Positions 50,733-59,149 of a DNA stretch of 64,000 bases are shown here, piece after piece. The notes beneath the pieces were generated by a model, which saw only the letters and a program-made list of their open reading frames with translations, had not been told where the DNA came from and made no database searches. Made by a program: the position numbers and the translations under genes. This DNA is from UBA10649 sp965278965 (GTDB lineage Bacteria > Actinomycetota > Actinomycetes > S36-B12), in assembly GCA_965278965.1 (NCBI GenBank), contig OZ257127.1:3596001-3660000 (forward strand). Reading direction: 5' to 3'. How positions within the stretch are numbered: position 1 is the first letter of the stretch; each line of letters opens with the position of its first letter.

Positions 50733-52685
50733 ATGGCGTTCCCGACGCTCCTGTCGCCGATCCGCGTCGGCACGATGCCGCTGCGGAACCGGGTGATGAT
50801 GCCGCCCCACACCGCTCCGCTCGGTCCGCTGTGGGGCACGCCGGAGCAGGCCGAGCAGAACATCGCGTACATCCGTCGGCGGTGCGAGGCCGGCGTCGCG
50901 TGGGTCGTCAACATCACCGGCCACATCGACAACCTGTTCATCCCGGGGTTCACACCGGTCGGCATCGGTGCGCGGACCGCGGGCTACTTCCGGCTGCCCG
51001 TCTTCCATGACCGGGTTCAGGCGTACACCGAGGCCGTCCACGCCGCGGGTGCGTTCACGACCGTCCAGCTCGTCAGCCAGGGTGGGCTCCCGAACGCCCC
51101 GTCGGCGACGCTCAGCTCACCGGTGCTCAACGCCGTACCGCACGTCCTCGACCGCGACGAGATCCGTTGGTATGTCTCGGAGTTCGCCTGGTCCGCGCGT
51201 GAGGCGCAGCGTGCTGGCGCCGACGGCATCGACCTCCACCTCAACCACGACGACCTCATGGAGTGGTTCCTGTCGCCGCTGGTGAACGGCCGCGACGACG
51301 AGTACGGCGGCAGCCTCGACAACCGCCTGCGCTTCGCGACCGAGATCCTCCGGGAGATCCGCGAGCTGTGCGGCGACGACTTCACCGTCGGCGTCCGGCT
51401 GAACATGTTCGAGGAGGCGCCGGGCGGCTACGACCTGGCCGAGGGGGTCGAGATCGCGCGGCGGCTGGAGGCCACCGGGATGGTCGACTACCTGAGCCTG
51501 GTGGCCGGCAGCAACTGGGGGAACCCGAGCTACGTCCAGTCGCACGTCTATCCGCCGGCGGCCTGGGCGGAGCTGTCGGGGGAGTTCGTCGCCGCCGTCG
51601 ACCTGCCGATCGCCTACTCCGGACGGGTCACGACCCCGGAGGTCGCCGAGCAGGTCCTGGCGGCCGGGCAGGCCCACATCGTCGGCGTCGCGAGGGGCCT
51701 GCTCGCCGAGCCCGACTGGGTCGCGAAGGCTGCCGCGGACCGTTCCGCCGACATCCGTCCGTGCACCGGGTGCAACGACTGCATCAGCGCCGTCGTGGTC
51801 GAGCGCACGGCGTTCGCCTGCGCCGTCAACCCGCACGCCGGAACGGAGAGCACCGGCGACTGGCCGGTGCCGGCGACCCGTCCACGCGACGTCCTCGTCA
51901 TCGGCGGCGGTCCCGCCGGTCTCGAGGCTGCCGCGCTCGCGGCCGAGCGCGGCCACCGCGTCCGCCTCTGGGAGGCATCCGACCGGCTCGGCGGCCTGCT
52001 GCGGACGGCGACCGCGGCGCCCACGTTCGACGCCTTCGGCACGTTCTTGGACTGGCAGGAGCGGCGGGTCCGCAACCTGGGTGTCGACGTCAGCCTGAGG
52101 GTGAGGGCTGTGGGCGAGGACATCGTCGCTGCCGGTGCTGACGTCGTCATCGTCGCTACTGGTACGGACCGTCGGCGTCCGGGGGTCCCGGGCGACGACC
52201 TGCCGTTCGTGCACGACGTTCGGGACGTCCTCGCGGGCTCGGCCGAGTGCGGACGGCGCGTCGTCGTCGTCGCGCAGGACGACCACGTCGCCCCGCTCGC
52301 CGTCGCGGACCTGCTCGCCGGCCGGGGGAGTGACGTGACGATCGTCTACTCGACGCTCGCGCCCGCGCCCCTGCTCAGTCGCTACGCGATCGGCGGCTTC
52401 CTGGCCCGGCTGGAGGGCCAGGGCGTGCGGATCCGGACGAGCGAGCAGGTCGTCCGGATCGCCGTCGGGACCGTCGAGACGCGCAAGGTCTACTCCCAGC
52501 TGCCCGGGGAGCCGATCGCCGCGGACTCCGTGGTACTCGCCTGCGGCGGTGTGCCCCTCGGCGGGCTCGCGGTGGAGCTGCGCGGGCGCGTGCCGGAGGT
52601 GCACGTGCTCGGCGACGCGTTCGCGCCACGCCGCCAGATCTATGCGACGCGCGAGGCGTACGCCCTCGTCCGTGCGATTGACTGA
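50733..52685 (+). CDS. OYE-family NADH:flavin oxidoreductase / 2,4-dienoyl-CoA reductase-like
   Basis: A 650-residue two-module flavoenzyme. The N-terminal TIM barrel (1 to about 350) binds FMN; RNRVMMPPHTAPL, GADGIDLHLNHDDLMEWFLSP and YGGSLDNRLRF are old-yellow-enzyme blocks. Cys residues in CTGCNDCI and FACAVNP supply a [4Fe-4S] cluster. The C-terminal half has the FAD/NAD motif VLVIGGGPAGLEAAALAA. This is the architecture of 2,4-dienoyl-CoA reductase and of trimethylamine dehydrogenase-like reductases. The barrel's HLNHDD replaces the usual H.aHGYL, so the substrate may differ. GGTGGAGGT precedes ATG 50733. Confidence 0.92.
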   Translation: MAFPTLLSPIRVGTMPLRNRVMMPPHTAPLGPLWGTPEQAEQNIAYIRRRCEAGVAWVVNITGHIDNLFIPGFTPVGIGARTAGYFRLPVFHDRVQAYTEAVHAAGAFTTVQLVSQGGLPNAPSATLSSPVLNAVPHVLDRDEIRWYVSEFAWSAREAQRAGADGIDLHLNHDDLMEWFLSPLVNGRDDEYGGSLDNRLRFATEILREIRELCGDDFTVGVRLNMFEEAPGGYDLAEGVEIARRLEATGMVDYLSLVAGSNWGNPSYVQSHVYPPAAWAELSGEFVAAVDLPIAYSGRVTTPEVAEQVLAAGQAHIVGVARGLLAEPDWVAKAAADRSADIRPCTGCNDCISAVVVERTAFACAVNPHAGTESTGDWPVPATRPRDVLVIGGGPAGLEAAALAAERGHRVRLWEASDRLGGLLRTATAAPTFDAFGTFLDWQERRVRNLGVDVSLRVRAVGEDIVAAGADVVIVATGTDRRRPGVPGDDLPFVHDVRDVLAGSAECGRRVVVVAQDDHVAPLAVADLLAGRGSDVTIVYSTLAPAPLLSRYAIGGFLARLEGQGVRIRTSEQVVRIAVGTVETRKVYSQLPGEPIAADSVVLACGGVPLGGLAVELRGRVPEVHVLGDAFAPRRQIYATREAYALVRAID

Positions 52686-52690
52686 CGACC

Positions 52691-53893
52691 GTGACTTACC
52701 CGACACCGGACCCCGTGACCGACCTCGACCTCGAGCCCGCGCGCATCGACATCGCCAGCGATGTGCTCGTCGACCTGCGCGAGCGGCTGGCTCGCACCCG
52801 CTGGTTCGAGCCGGTCGGCGGCTGGGAGGCCGGCACCGACATCCCGTACGTCCGGGGGCTCGCCGACGAGTGGCGAACCACGTTCGACTGGGCGGCGTGG
52901 CAGGACCGCTTCAACGCGTTCGACCAGGTCGTCACCCACGTGGAGGGCCAGCGGATCCACGCCTTCCACCAGCGGTCCCCGCGCGCGGACGCCACGCCGC
53001 TCCTGCTCGTGCACGGCTGGCCCGGCTCGGTCGTCGAGTTCATCGACTGCATCGGCCCGCTCTCCGACCCGGACGCGCACGGGGCGCCCGGAGCGCCGGC
53101 CTTCCACGTCGTGGCCCCGTCGATCCCGGGCTACGGGTTCTCCGGGCCGACCCGGACACCGGGGTGGGGCATCCGGCGCATCTCGTCGGCGTTCGATGAC
53201 CTCATGGGCGCCCTGGGCTACTCGCGCTACGCCGGGGCGGGCGGCGACTGGGGCGCGACCATCATCACCGACCTCGCGCGGTCGGCGCGTTCGGAGCACC
53301 TCACGAAGCTGCACCTGACGATGCCGACCGGCCTGCCGCCGGCACCGGGGGAGACCGAGGACCTCAACGCCTTCGAGCAGGCCTCGCTCGCGCACTGGGA
53401 CGGCGCCCTCGCGACTGGCCGGGTCAACCACGTGAACGTCAACACCCATCGTCCGCATGCGATGGCGGTCGCCATGAACGACTCGCCTGCGGGGCTGCTC
53501 GCGTGGATGGTCGACATGTGCCGCTCGTTCACCGTCTACGAGGGTGATGTGGAGACGGCGCTCACCCGCGATCAGCTCCTGGCCAACGCGACGATCTACT
53601 GGGCGACGGGCACGATCGCGTCGGCGATGCGCCTGTATGGCCTGTGGGCCGCGCAGAAGGCCGTCGAGCCGTCGCCGCCGTTCGTCACGCTGCCCGTCTC
53701 GGTGTCGATCTTTCCGAACGACATCCGGCGGTTCCCTCGTGCGTGGGCGGAGCGCAGCCTGAACGTCGTGGACTGGGAGGTGCTGGCGGCCGGCGGCCAC
53801 TTCGGCTCCTGGGAGCAGCCGGAGCTCTTCGTCGACGCGGTCCGCCGCTCGCTGGGTCCTGGTCCGAGCGGTGGGGACGCGCTGGCAGGCTGA
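52691..53893 (+). CDS. Epoxide hydrolase (alpha/beta fold, EHN-type N-terminus)
   Basis: A 400-residue hydrolase with the N-terminal EHN region (RIDIASDVLVDLRERLARTRW and YVRGLADEWRTTFDW). Oxyanion motif LLLVHGWPGS, nucleophile Asp in GAGGDWGATI and the catalytic His in AAGGHFGSWEQPE are intact. The P-S-I-P-G-Y-G-F-S segment lines the active site. It would open an epoxide to a diol; the substrate is unknown. GTG 52691 is 5 bases after the OYE reductase gene, so the two may act on one pathway. Confidence 0.93.
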   Translation: MTYPTPDPVTDLDLEPARIDIASDVLVDLRERLARTRWFEPVGGWEAGTDIPYVRGLADEWRTTFDWAAWQDRFNAFDQVVTHVEGQRIHAFHQRSPRADATPLLLVHGWPGSVVEFIDCIGPLSDPDAHGAPGAPAFHVVAPSIPGYGFSGPTRTPGWGIRRISSAFDDLMGALGYSRYAGAGGDWGATIITDLARSARSEHLTKLHLTMPTGLPPAPGETEDLNAFEQASLAHWDGALATGRVNHVNVNTHRPHAMAVAMNDSPAGLLAWMVDMCRSFTVYEGDVETALTRDQLLANATIYWATGTIASAMRLYGLWAAQKAVEPSPPFVTLPVSVSIFPNDIRRFPRAWAERSLNVVDWEVLAAGGHFGSWEQPELFVDAVRRSLGPGPSGGDALAG

Positions 53894-53897
53894 CGCC

Positions 53898-54707
53898 GTG
53901 CTCGTGCCGATCGACGACGCCGCCGACGAGCGGCTGGCCGACTACGTGGCGATGACCGACGTCGCGCTGCGCTCGCGTACCGAGCCCGAGCGCGGGCTCT
54001 TCGTGGCCGAGAGTGCCGAGGTCCTGCGGCGCGCCGTCGATGCCGGCTGCGCCCCTCGATCGTTCCTGCTCGATGCGGTTCGCGTCGATGAGCTGGGCGA
54101 CGTGCTTGCGCGGTTCCCGCAGGTGCCCGTCTACGTGGCCTCGCAGGAGGTGCTGCGGTCGGTCACCGGCTTCCGGGTGCACCGCGGCATCCTCGCGTCG
54201 ATGCAGCGACCGGTGTCGCCGACTGTGGATGCCCTTCTCGACGCGCTGCCCGCCGGCCGGGCGCGGGTCGTCGTGCTGGAGGACCTCGTCGACCACACGA
54301 ACGTGGGTGCCGCGTTCCGCTCGGTCGCGGCCCTCGGGGCCGATGCGGTCGTGGTCGCGCCGCGCTGCGCCGACCCGCTGTACCGGCGCAGCGTCCGCGT
54401 CTCGATGGGCACGGTGTTCGCGGTGCCGTGGGCCCGTTCGGTCGACTGGCCAGGAGATCTGGCGCTGCTTCGCGATCGCGGGTTCGTCGTCGCCGCGCTA
54501 GCGCTCTCGGACGGTTCGGTGCCGCTGGACGTGTTCGCCGCGAGCGCGCCGGACCGGGTCGCCCTGCTCCTGGGGGCGGAGGGGGACGGGCTGTCGTCGC
54601 GGGCGGTGGCGGCCAGCGACGTCGTCGTCCGGATCCCGATGGCCGGCGGCGTCGACTCCCTCAACGTCGCGGCCGCCTGCGCCGTCGCCCTCTGGTCGCT
54701 GCGCTGA
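53898..54707 (+). CDS. SpoU/TrmH-family RNA 2'-O-ribose methyltransferase
   Basis: A 269-residue SPOUT enzyme. Motif 1 DHTNVGAAFRSVAALGADAVV, motif 2 LLLGAEGDGLS and motif 3 IPMAGGVDSLNVAAACAVAL form the knotted SAM site. The N-terminal RGLFVAESAEVLRRAVDAG is the substrate-binding domain of the TrmH/RlmB group. Modification of tRNA or 23S rRNA is expected. GTG 53898 is 4 bases after the epoxide hydrolase stop; GTG 53904 is an alternative. The stop lies inside a terminator hairpin. Confidence 0.93.
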   Translation: MLVPIDDAADERLADYVAMTDVALRSRTEPERGLFVAESAEVLRRAVDAGCAPRSFLLDAVRVDELGDVLARFPQVPVYVASQEVLRSVTGFRVHRGILASMQRPVSPTVDALLDALPAGRARVVVLEDLVDHTNVGAAFRSVAALGADAVVVAPRCADPLYRRSVRVSMGTVFAVPWARSVDWPGDLALLRDRGFVVAALALSDGSVPLDVFAASAPDRVALLLGAEGDGLSSRAVAASDVVVRIPMAGGVDSLNVAAACAVALWSLR

Positions 54708-54763
54708 GACCTGCAGCTTGCGGGGTCAGGCGGGGGCGTTCCGGCCCGCAAGCTGCAGGTCTC
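54706..54763. terminator. Bidirectional hairpin terminator overlapping two convergent genes
   Basis: A perfect 19-base-pair inverted repeat (54706-54724 with 54745-54763) has a 20-base loop. The left arm starts inside the trmH stop codon, and the loop and right arm contain the stop and last codons of the opposing GT87 gene. It serves both convergent transcripts. Confidence 0.88.
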
Positions 54764-55937
54764 GGCGGGGACGGACGGCGTACAAGGCCCAGAACGTCGC
54801 GACGAGGAGCACGCAGATCCGACCGGCCTGCAGCCAGGTCGAGAGCGGGTCGCTCTCGATCAGCTGGGACATCCGCCACGGGTACACGACCTGCGTCACG
54901 AGGCTGACGACGACGACGAGCAGCGCCGGGCCGAGCATCCGCGAGCCGCGGGCGAGCAGCGCCGCCGCGGCCAGTCCGACGAGCCAGGTGTTGAACTGAG
55001 GCGAGTAGACGCGGCTCGTCGCGACGGCGACGAGCATCAGCGCGAGCCCGAGGTCGCCGGGCGGCACGTCCTCGAGCCGGCCGCGAAGGCGAAGCCACGC
55101 CACGACGGCGATCACGAGCAGCCCGATGCCGGTCACGATGAGGCCGACCGTCTCCGTCCCGGGCAGCAGCACCTGGACCGACCCGTACTGCAGCGCCGTC
55201 GGCAGGTGCTCACCGGCGAGGAACCGGCCAAGGACGTACGGCAGAGCCCCGACCGACTCCAGCTGCAGCCCGCGCGCCTCCTGGTTGTGCAGGAACGACA
55301 GGCTGCCCGTCGTCGTGAGCGCGGCGACGGACAGGCCGACGACGACCACGACCACGGCGGACGCGACAGCACGGCTCAACGCCTTGCGGGGCACCGTCAG
55401 CAGCATGAGCACGGGCCACACCTTCACGAGCAGACCGACCGCCGCGGCCGCCCCGGACAGGACCGGCCGGGCTGGCCGGACCGCGAGCAGGACGGCGAGC
55501 ACTGCGAACAGGGTCGGTGCGACGTCGAAGCGGGCCAGCAGGATCGAGCCGACGACGACACCGGCGGCGGACCACAGCCACAGGCCCCGCCAGGAGGCGT
55601 CGGGGCGGCGGGCGTGCGACACGATCAATGCCGCCATGAGCGCCGCGTCCAGCACAAGCATGACCCCGGTGAACCCCCAGCGGAACGTCGGTGCGATCGC
55701 GTCACTTGCGACGAACAGGGCAGCGGCCCCCGGCGGGTACTGCCACATCGGATCAGCGGAGGGGAAATGTCCGAGGTGGAGCCACGGCAGCCACGACTGG
55801 TAGACGCGCAGGTCGTTGAGGTTCCAGGGGGTCAGGTCGACGGACACGACCGCGAAGGTCCGTGTCACCAGCCATGCAGCGACGACCAGGGCGTACGCAC
55901 CCAGGTCCCGCCGACCGGGGGTGGTCGGCTCGGTCAC
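54726..55937 (-). CDS. GT87-like polyprenyl-phosphate-dependent glycosyltransferase
   Basis: A 403-residue membrane protein with about ten helices. NDLRVYQSWLPWLHLGHFP after the first helix places an Asp at the catalytic position of GT-C enzymes, followed by PMWQYPPGAAALF. The LLARFDVAPTLFAVLAVLLA and LLVKVWPVLMLLTVP segments match DUF2029/GT87 mannosyltransferases. Actinobacterial homologues build lipoglycans using polyprenyl-phosphate-mannose. The exact acceptor is unknown. GTG 55937 is one base after the stop of the upstream small membrane gene. Confidence 0.86.
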   Translation of the reverse strand: MTEPTTPGRRDLGAYALVVAAWLVTRTFAVVSVDLTPWNLNDLRVYQSWLPWLHLGHFPSADPMWQYPPGAAALFVASDAIAPTFRWGFTGVMLVLDAALMAALIVSHARRPDASWRGLWLWSAAGVVVGSILLARFDVAPTLFAVLAVLLAVRPARPVLSGAAAAVGLLVKVWPVLMLLTVPRKALSRAVASAVVVVVVGLSVAALTTTGSLSFLHNQEARGLQLESVGALPYVLGRFLAGEHLPTALQYGSVQVLLPGTETVGLIVTGIGLLVIAVVAWLRLRGRLEDVPPGDLGLALMLVAVATSRVYSPQFNTWLVGLAAAALLARGSRMLGPALLVVVVSLVTQVVYPWRMSQLIESDPLSTWLQAGRICVLLVATFWALYAVRPRRDLQLAGRNAPA

Positions 55938-55938
55938 G

Positions 55939-56229
55939 TCAGCCGATCACGGCCAAGAGGACGGCGACGATCGCGAAGCCGACACCCAGCGCGCACATGA
56001 GCACGCCGATCGCCATGATCCGCAGCGGTGCGCGGTACTCGCCGAAGGCGTAGTGGCCGGCGCGCCATGCGACGGCTCCCAGGCTCGTGGCCTCCGTGCG
56101 CGAGTCACCCGACGGGTCGCGTTGTGCCCAGTAGCCCCGTTCGGCGCTGTGCCCGAGCAGGGCGAAGACGACGCCGAAGATGAACAGGACCACGGCGATG
56201 ATGGTCGCGACGAGGGCGGGGTTCGACAC
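55939..56229 (-). CDS. Small two-helix membrane protein
   Basis: A 96-residue protein with an N-terminal helix (ATIIAVVLFIFGVVFALLGH), a polar middle (ERGYWAQRDPSGDSRTEA) and a C-terminal helix (MAIGVLMCALGVGFAIVAVLL). No family was recognised. It sits between the sugar dehydrogenase gene (9 bases) and the GT87 gene (1 base), so it is clearly part of that operon and may assist either product. Confidence 0.7.
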   Translation of the reverse strand: MSNPALVATIIAVVLFIFGVVFALLGHSAERGYWAQRDPSGDSRTEATSLGAVAWRAGHYAFGEYRAPLRIMAIGVLMCALGVGFAIVAVLLAVIG

Positions 56230-56238
56230 GAGCGGAAT

Positions 56239-57309
56239 CTACCCCGGCGTGACGTCGAGCCGGACGATCCGGTCGTCGCCGCGACGCGCGGACCCTCGGC
56301 CGTCGGTGTTGCTGGTCGCCAGCCACAGCCCACCACCGGGGGCGGCGGCGACGGTGCGCAGCCGGCCTAACCGGTCGGTCAGGTAGGCCTTCGGCGTGCC
56401 GGCCGTGGTCCCGCGCAGCGGCACCCGCCACAGGCGCTCGCCGCGCAGGCTCGCGACGTACGCCACGTCGCCGACGATGGCGAGCCCGCTCGGGGACGCG
56501 ATCGAGGTCGGGGACCACTCGACGACCGGGTCGATGTAGCGGGGGTCGCCGGCCTTGCCTTCGTGGATGGGCCACCCGTAGTTGCCCCCCGGCCGGATGA
56601 GGTTGAGCTCGTCGACGTCGTTGTTGCCGAACTCACTGGCCCACAGCCGGCCCGCGCTGTCGAACGCGAGGCCCTGGACGTTGCGGTGCCCCAGGCTGTA
56701 CACGGGCGACCCGGGGAAGGGGTTGCCCGGCGCGGGGCGGCCCGCGAACGTGACGCGCAGGATCTTGCCGCCCAGGCTCTTGCGCCGCTGCGCGAGCTGG
56801 GACTGGTAGATCTCGCCGGTCGAGACGAAGAGCGTGTCGCTGGGCCCGACGAGCAGCCGGCCGCCGTTGTGGTTCGTGCCCTTGGGGATGCCGGTGAGGA
56901 TCGGCCGGGATGCGCCCAGGCGCTTCCCGTTCCACGCGATGCGGAGGACGCGGTTGTCGGTCGCGGTCGTCACGTAGGCGAAGACGAACGTCGGGTTCGC
57001 ACCGGGCGGCACGGCGAGCCCGAGGAGCCCGCCCTCACCCGCGGCCCGGGTCTGCGGGACGCGGCCGACCACGCGCGCCGATCCGCCGGCGGCCGGCACG
57101 CGGACGATGCGGCCGCTGTTGCGCTCGCTGACCAGTGCGGACCCGTCCGGCAGGAAGGCGATGCCCCACGGCACGGACAGGCCGGTGGCAATGGTCCGCC
57201 CGACGCGGATGTCCGCGGCCGCTGGCGTCGCCAACGCCGGTGCCGGCGCCGACGCCAGGAGCACGCCCGCCGTCAGCACGGAGAGCAGGCCGATCACGAG
57301 TCGTCGCAC
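56239..57309 (-). CDS. Secreted PQQ-dependent sugar dehydrogenase-like beta-propeller
   Basis: A 356-residue exported protein with a signal peptide (to about residue 28, ending ALATP). VPWGIAFLPDGSALVSERNSG starts the six-bladed glucose/sorbosone dehydrogenase propeller. GEGGLLGLAVPPG, NHNGGRLLVGPSDTLFVSTGE and VYSLGHRNVQGLAFD are its conserved blade motifs, including the His of GHRN that contacts PQQ. No PQQ biosynthesis genes are in view. GTG 57309 is preceded by GGAGGC. It leads an operon with two membrane proteins. Confidence 0.9.
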   Translation of the reverse strand: MRRLVIGLLSVLTAGVLLASAPAPALATPAAADIRVGRTIATGLSVPWGIAFLPDGSALVSERNSGRIVRVPAAGGSARVVGRVPQTRAAGEGGLLGLAVPPGANPTFVFAYVTTATDNRVLRIAWNGKRLGASRPILTGIPKGTNHNGGRLLVGPSDTLFVSTGEIYQSQLAQRRKSLGGKILRVTFAGRPAPGNPFPGSPVYSLGHRNVQGLAFDSAGRLWASEFGNNDVDELNLIRPGGNYGWPIHEGKAGDPRYIDPVVEWSPTSIASPSGLAIVGDVAYVASLRGERLWRVPLRGTTAGTPKAYLTDRLGRLRTVAAAPGGGLWLATSNTDGRGSARRGDDRIVRLDVTPG

Positions 57310-57348
57310 AACGCCTCCAACAGGTTCCCGTCTCTCCAGTATCACCAG

Positions 57349-57354
57349 TACCGT
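57349..57354 (+). promoter_or_regulatory. Probable -10 element (TACCGT) for the LigD-type polymerase gene
   Basis: TACCGT is followed by 6 bases and GTG 57361, a leaderless arrangement; TTCCCG at 57325-57330 is a weak -35. Confidence 0.5.
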
Positions 57355-57360
57355 TCGACG

Positions 57361-58446
57361 GTGCCAACAGCCCACGGGAAGCCGATCGTGCTGGAGGTGG
57401 GGGCACGCGAGGTGCGTGTCTCGAGCCCGGACCGCGTCGTCTACGAGGCCACCGACCGGACCCCACCGGTCACGAAACTCGACGTCTGCACGTACATGGC
57501 GACCGTGGGCGACGCCCTCATGCGGGCCGTCGGTGAGCGGCCCACCGCGATGGAGCGGTGGCCGGACGGGTGGCGCGAGGGCATGAGACTGGCGGTCGGC
57601 CCGACGGACAAGGAGGGCGACGGCTTCTACCAGAAGCGGCTGCCGAAGGGGGCTCCCGACTACGTCGAGACGGTGGAGATCACGTTCCCCAGCGGCCGGG
57701 TCGCCGCTGAGCTGTGCCCGACGGAGCCGGCCGCCCTCGTCTGGGCGGCTCAGATGGGGGCGCTGACGTTCCACCCGTGGCCGGTGCGCCGACCCGATGT
57801 CGACCACCCCGACGAGCTGCGCCTGGACCTGGACCCGCAGCCAGGCACGACGTTCGCCGACGCCCGGCGCGTCGCGGGCCTCCTGCGCGAGCTGCTCGAG
57901 GAGCTCGGCCTGCGCGGGTACCCCAAGACCAGCGGCAACCGCGGCATCCACGTCTACGTCCGCGTCGAGCCGGACCACTCGTTCGAGGACCTCCGGCATG
58001 CGGCCATCGGCATCGGCCGGGAGCTGGAGCGTCGCGACGACGGCGTGACGACCGCCTGGTGGAAGGAGGAGCGGGGGGCGCGGATCTTCCTGGACTTCAA
58101 CCAGAACAACCGTGACCGGACGATCGCCAGCGCGTGGAGCCTGCGGGCCCGGCCGGGGGCGCCGGTGAGCACGCCGATGACCTGGGACGACCTCGCCGAG
58201 GTCACGGACCCGCGCGACTTCAACCTCGTCACGGTGCCGGACTACCTCGCCGGCGGCGACCCGTGGGCCGGCATGGACGAACAGGCCTACTCCATCGCCC
58301 CATTGCTGGAGCTGTGGGAGACGCTGCCCGGCGGAGAGCTCAACTACCCGCCGGACTACCCGAAGATGCCGGGCGAGCCGCCCCGCGTGCAGCCGAGCAA
58401 GAAGGTCGCGTCGCACTGGGACGAGGACGGCAACCGCATCGAGTAG
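57361..58446 (+). CDS. LigD-type DNA polymerase/primase domain protein (NHEJ)
   Basis: A 361-residue stand-alone homologue of the polymerase domain of DNA ligase D, an archaeo-eukaryotic primase fold that fills gaps during non-homologous end joining. VSSPDRVVYEATDRTPPVTKLDV is the N-terminal block, RLDLDPQPG gives the two catalytic Asp, and KTSGNRGIHVYVR and DFNQNNRDRTIASAWSLR complete the nucleotide site. No ligase or nuclease domain is fused. An ATP-dependent ligase gene lies about 700 bases downstream on the opposite strand. A Ku gene is not in the window. Confidence 0.93.
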   Translation: MPTAHGKPIVLEVGAREVRVSSPDRVVYEATDRTPPVTKLDVCTYMATVGDALMRAVGERPTAMERWPDGWREGMRLAVGPTDKEGDGFYQKRLPKGAPDYVETVEITFPSGRVAAELCPTEPAALVWAAQMGALTFHPWPVRRPDVDHPDELRLDLDPQPGTTFADARRVAGLLRELLEELGLRGYPKTSGNRGIHVYVRVEPDHSFEDLRHAAIGIGRELERRDDGVTTAWWKEERGARIFLDFNQNNRDRTIASAWSLRARPGAPVSTPMTWDDLAEVTDPRDFNLVTVPDYLAGGDPWAGMDEQAYSIAPLLELWETLPGGELNYPPDYPKMPGEPPRVQPSKKVASHWDEDGNRIE

Positions 58447-58476
58447 GTCCGTCCCTCCGCCTCCCCAGTGAGGGGC

Positions 58477-59142
58477 TCACGCCCAGCTGGGACCCTCGCC
58501 ACCGAGGGCGGCGACGAGCCGCTGGGCGACGAACCCGGCGTTGCGATGCAGCACCTCGACCGGGACCCGGGGCAGGTTCTCCTCCCAGTCCAGGAACGGC
58601 GACCCCCGCATCTGCAACGCGCGAGCCGGTCGGCCGAAGAAGAACCAGTGCAGGTGGGCACCGCCGTCGCCGATCTTCATGGCGAACACCCGCCCGACCG
58701 ACGGCAACGCCTCCGCGGCGGCCGTGACGGCGACAAGGATGCGTCCCATGTCCGCCGCGAGTTCGTCGGGCACGTCGGTCAGGTCGCAGTGAACGCGGCG
58801 GGGGATCAGCATGAGCTGCACCGGTGCGCCCGTGGTTTCCGCGCACGTGAGCACCCAGTCGTCGTTGCGCCACGCCCACGCCGTCGCCCACGGCGGCATC
58901 GTCGACGCCGCGCACCAACAGGTCGACGGGTCCTCGCCCTCGCGGGGCACCTCGGCATCGGCGAGCGGCTCCAGCGGCTTGACCCGCAACGAGTCGAGCT
59001 CGTACGGGTAGACGAACCAGCCCGGCATCTCCTCGACCGCAACCGCGAGCCGGCCCTCGGCGTCGGTGGCATCGACGATGCGCGCGTAGTACTCCTCAGC
59101 GGTCTCCGGGCCGTCAGCCACGGTGTTGTCGTCGGTTGTCAT
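58477..59142 (-). CDS. HIT-like superfamily protein
   Basis: A 221-residue protein. The C-terminal part has GDGGAHLHWFFFGRP, an HxH stretch like the HIT nucleotide-binding site, and LPRVPVEVLHRNAGFVAQRL after it. The N-terminal part (WFVYPYELDSLRVKPLEPL, STCWCAA) resembles actinobacterial HIT-like hypothetical proteins. Nucleotide hydrolysis or transfer is possible. GAGG precedes ATG 59142, 7 bases after the ligase stop, so it is cotranscribed with ribD-like and ligase genes. Confidence 0.72.
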   Translation of the reverse strand: MTTDDNTVADGPETAEEYYARIVDATDAEGRLAVAVEEMPGWFVYPYELDSLRVKPLEPLADAEVPREGEDPSTCWCAASTMPPWATAWAWRNDDWVLTCAETTGAPVQLMLIPRRVHCDLTDVPDELAADMGRILVAVTAAAEALPSVGRVFAMKIGDGGAHLHWFFFGRPARALQMRGSPFLDWEENLPRVPVEVLHRNAGFVAQRLVAALGGEGPSWA

Positions 59143-59149
59143 CGGAGCC

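Noticed and set aside
51117..52706. A 529-codon minus-strand frame opposite the OYE reductase gene
   Set aside because: It has no recognisable motif, while the plus-strand gene is complete and conserved.
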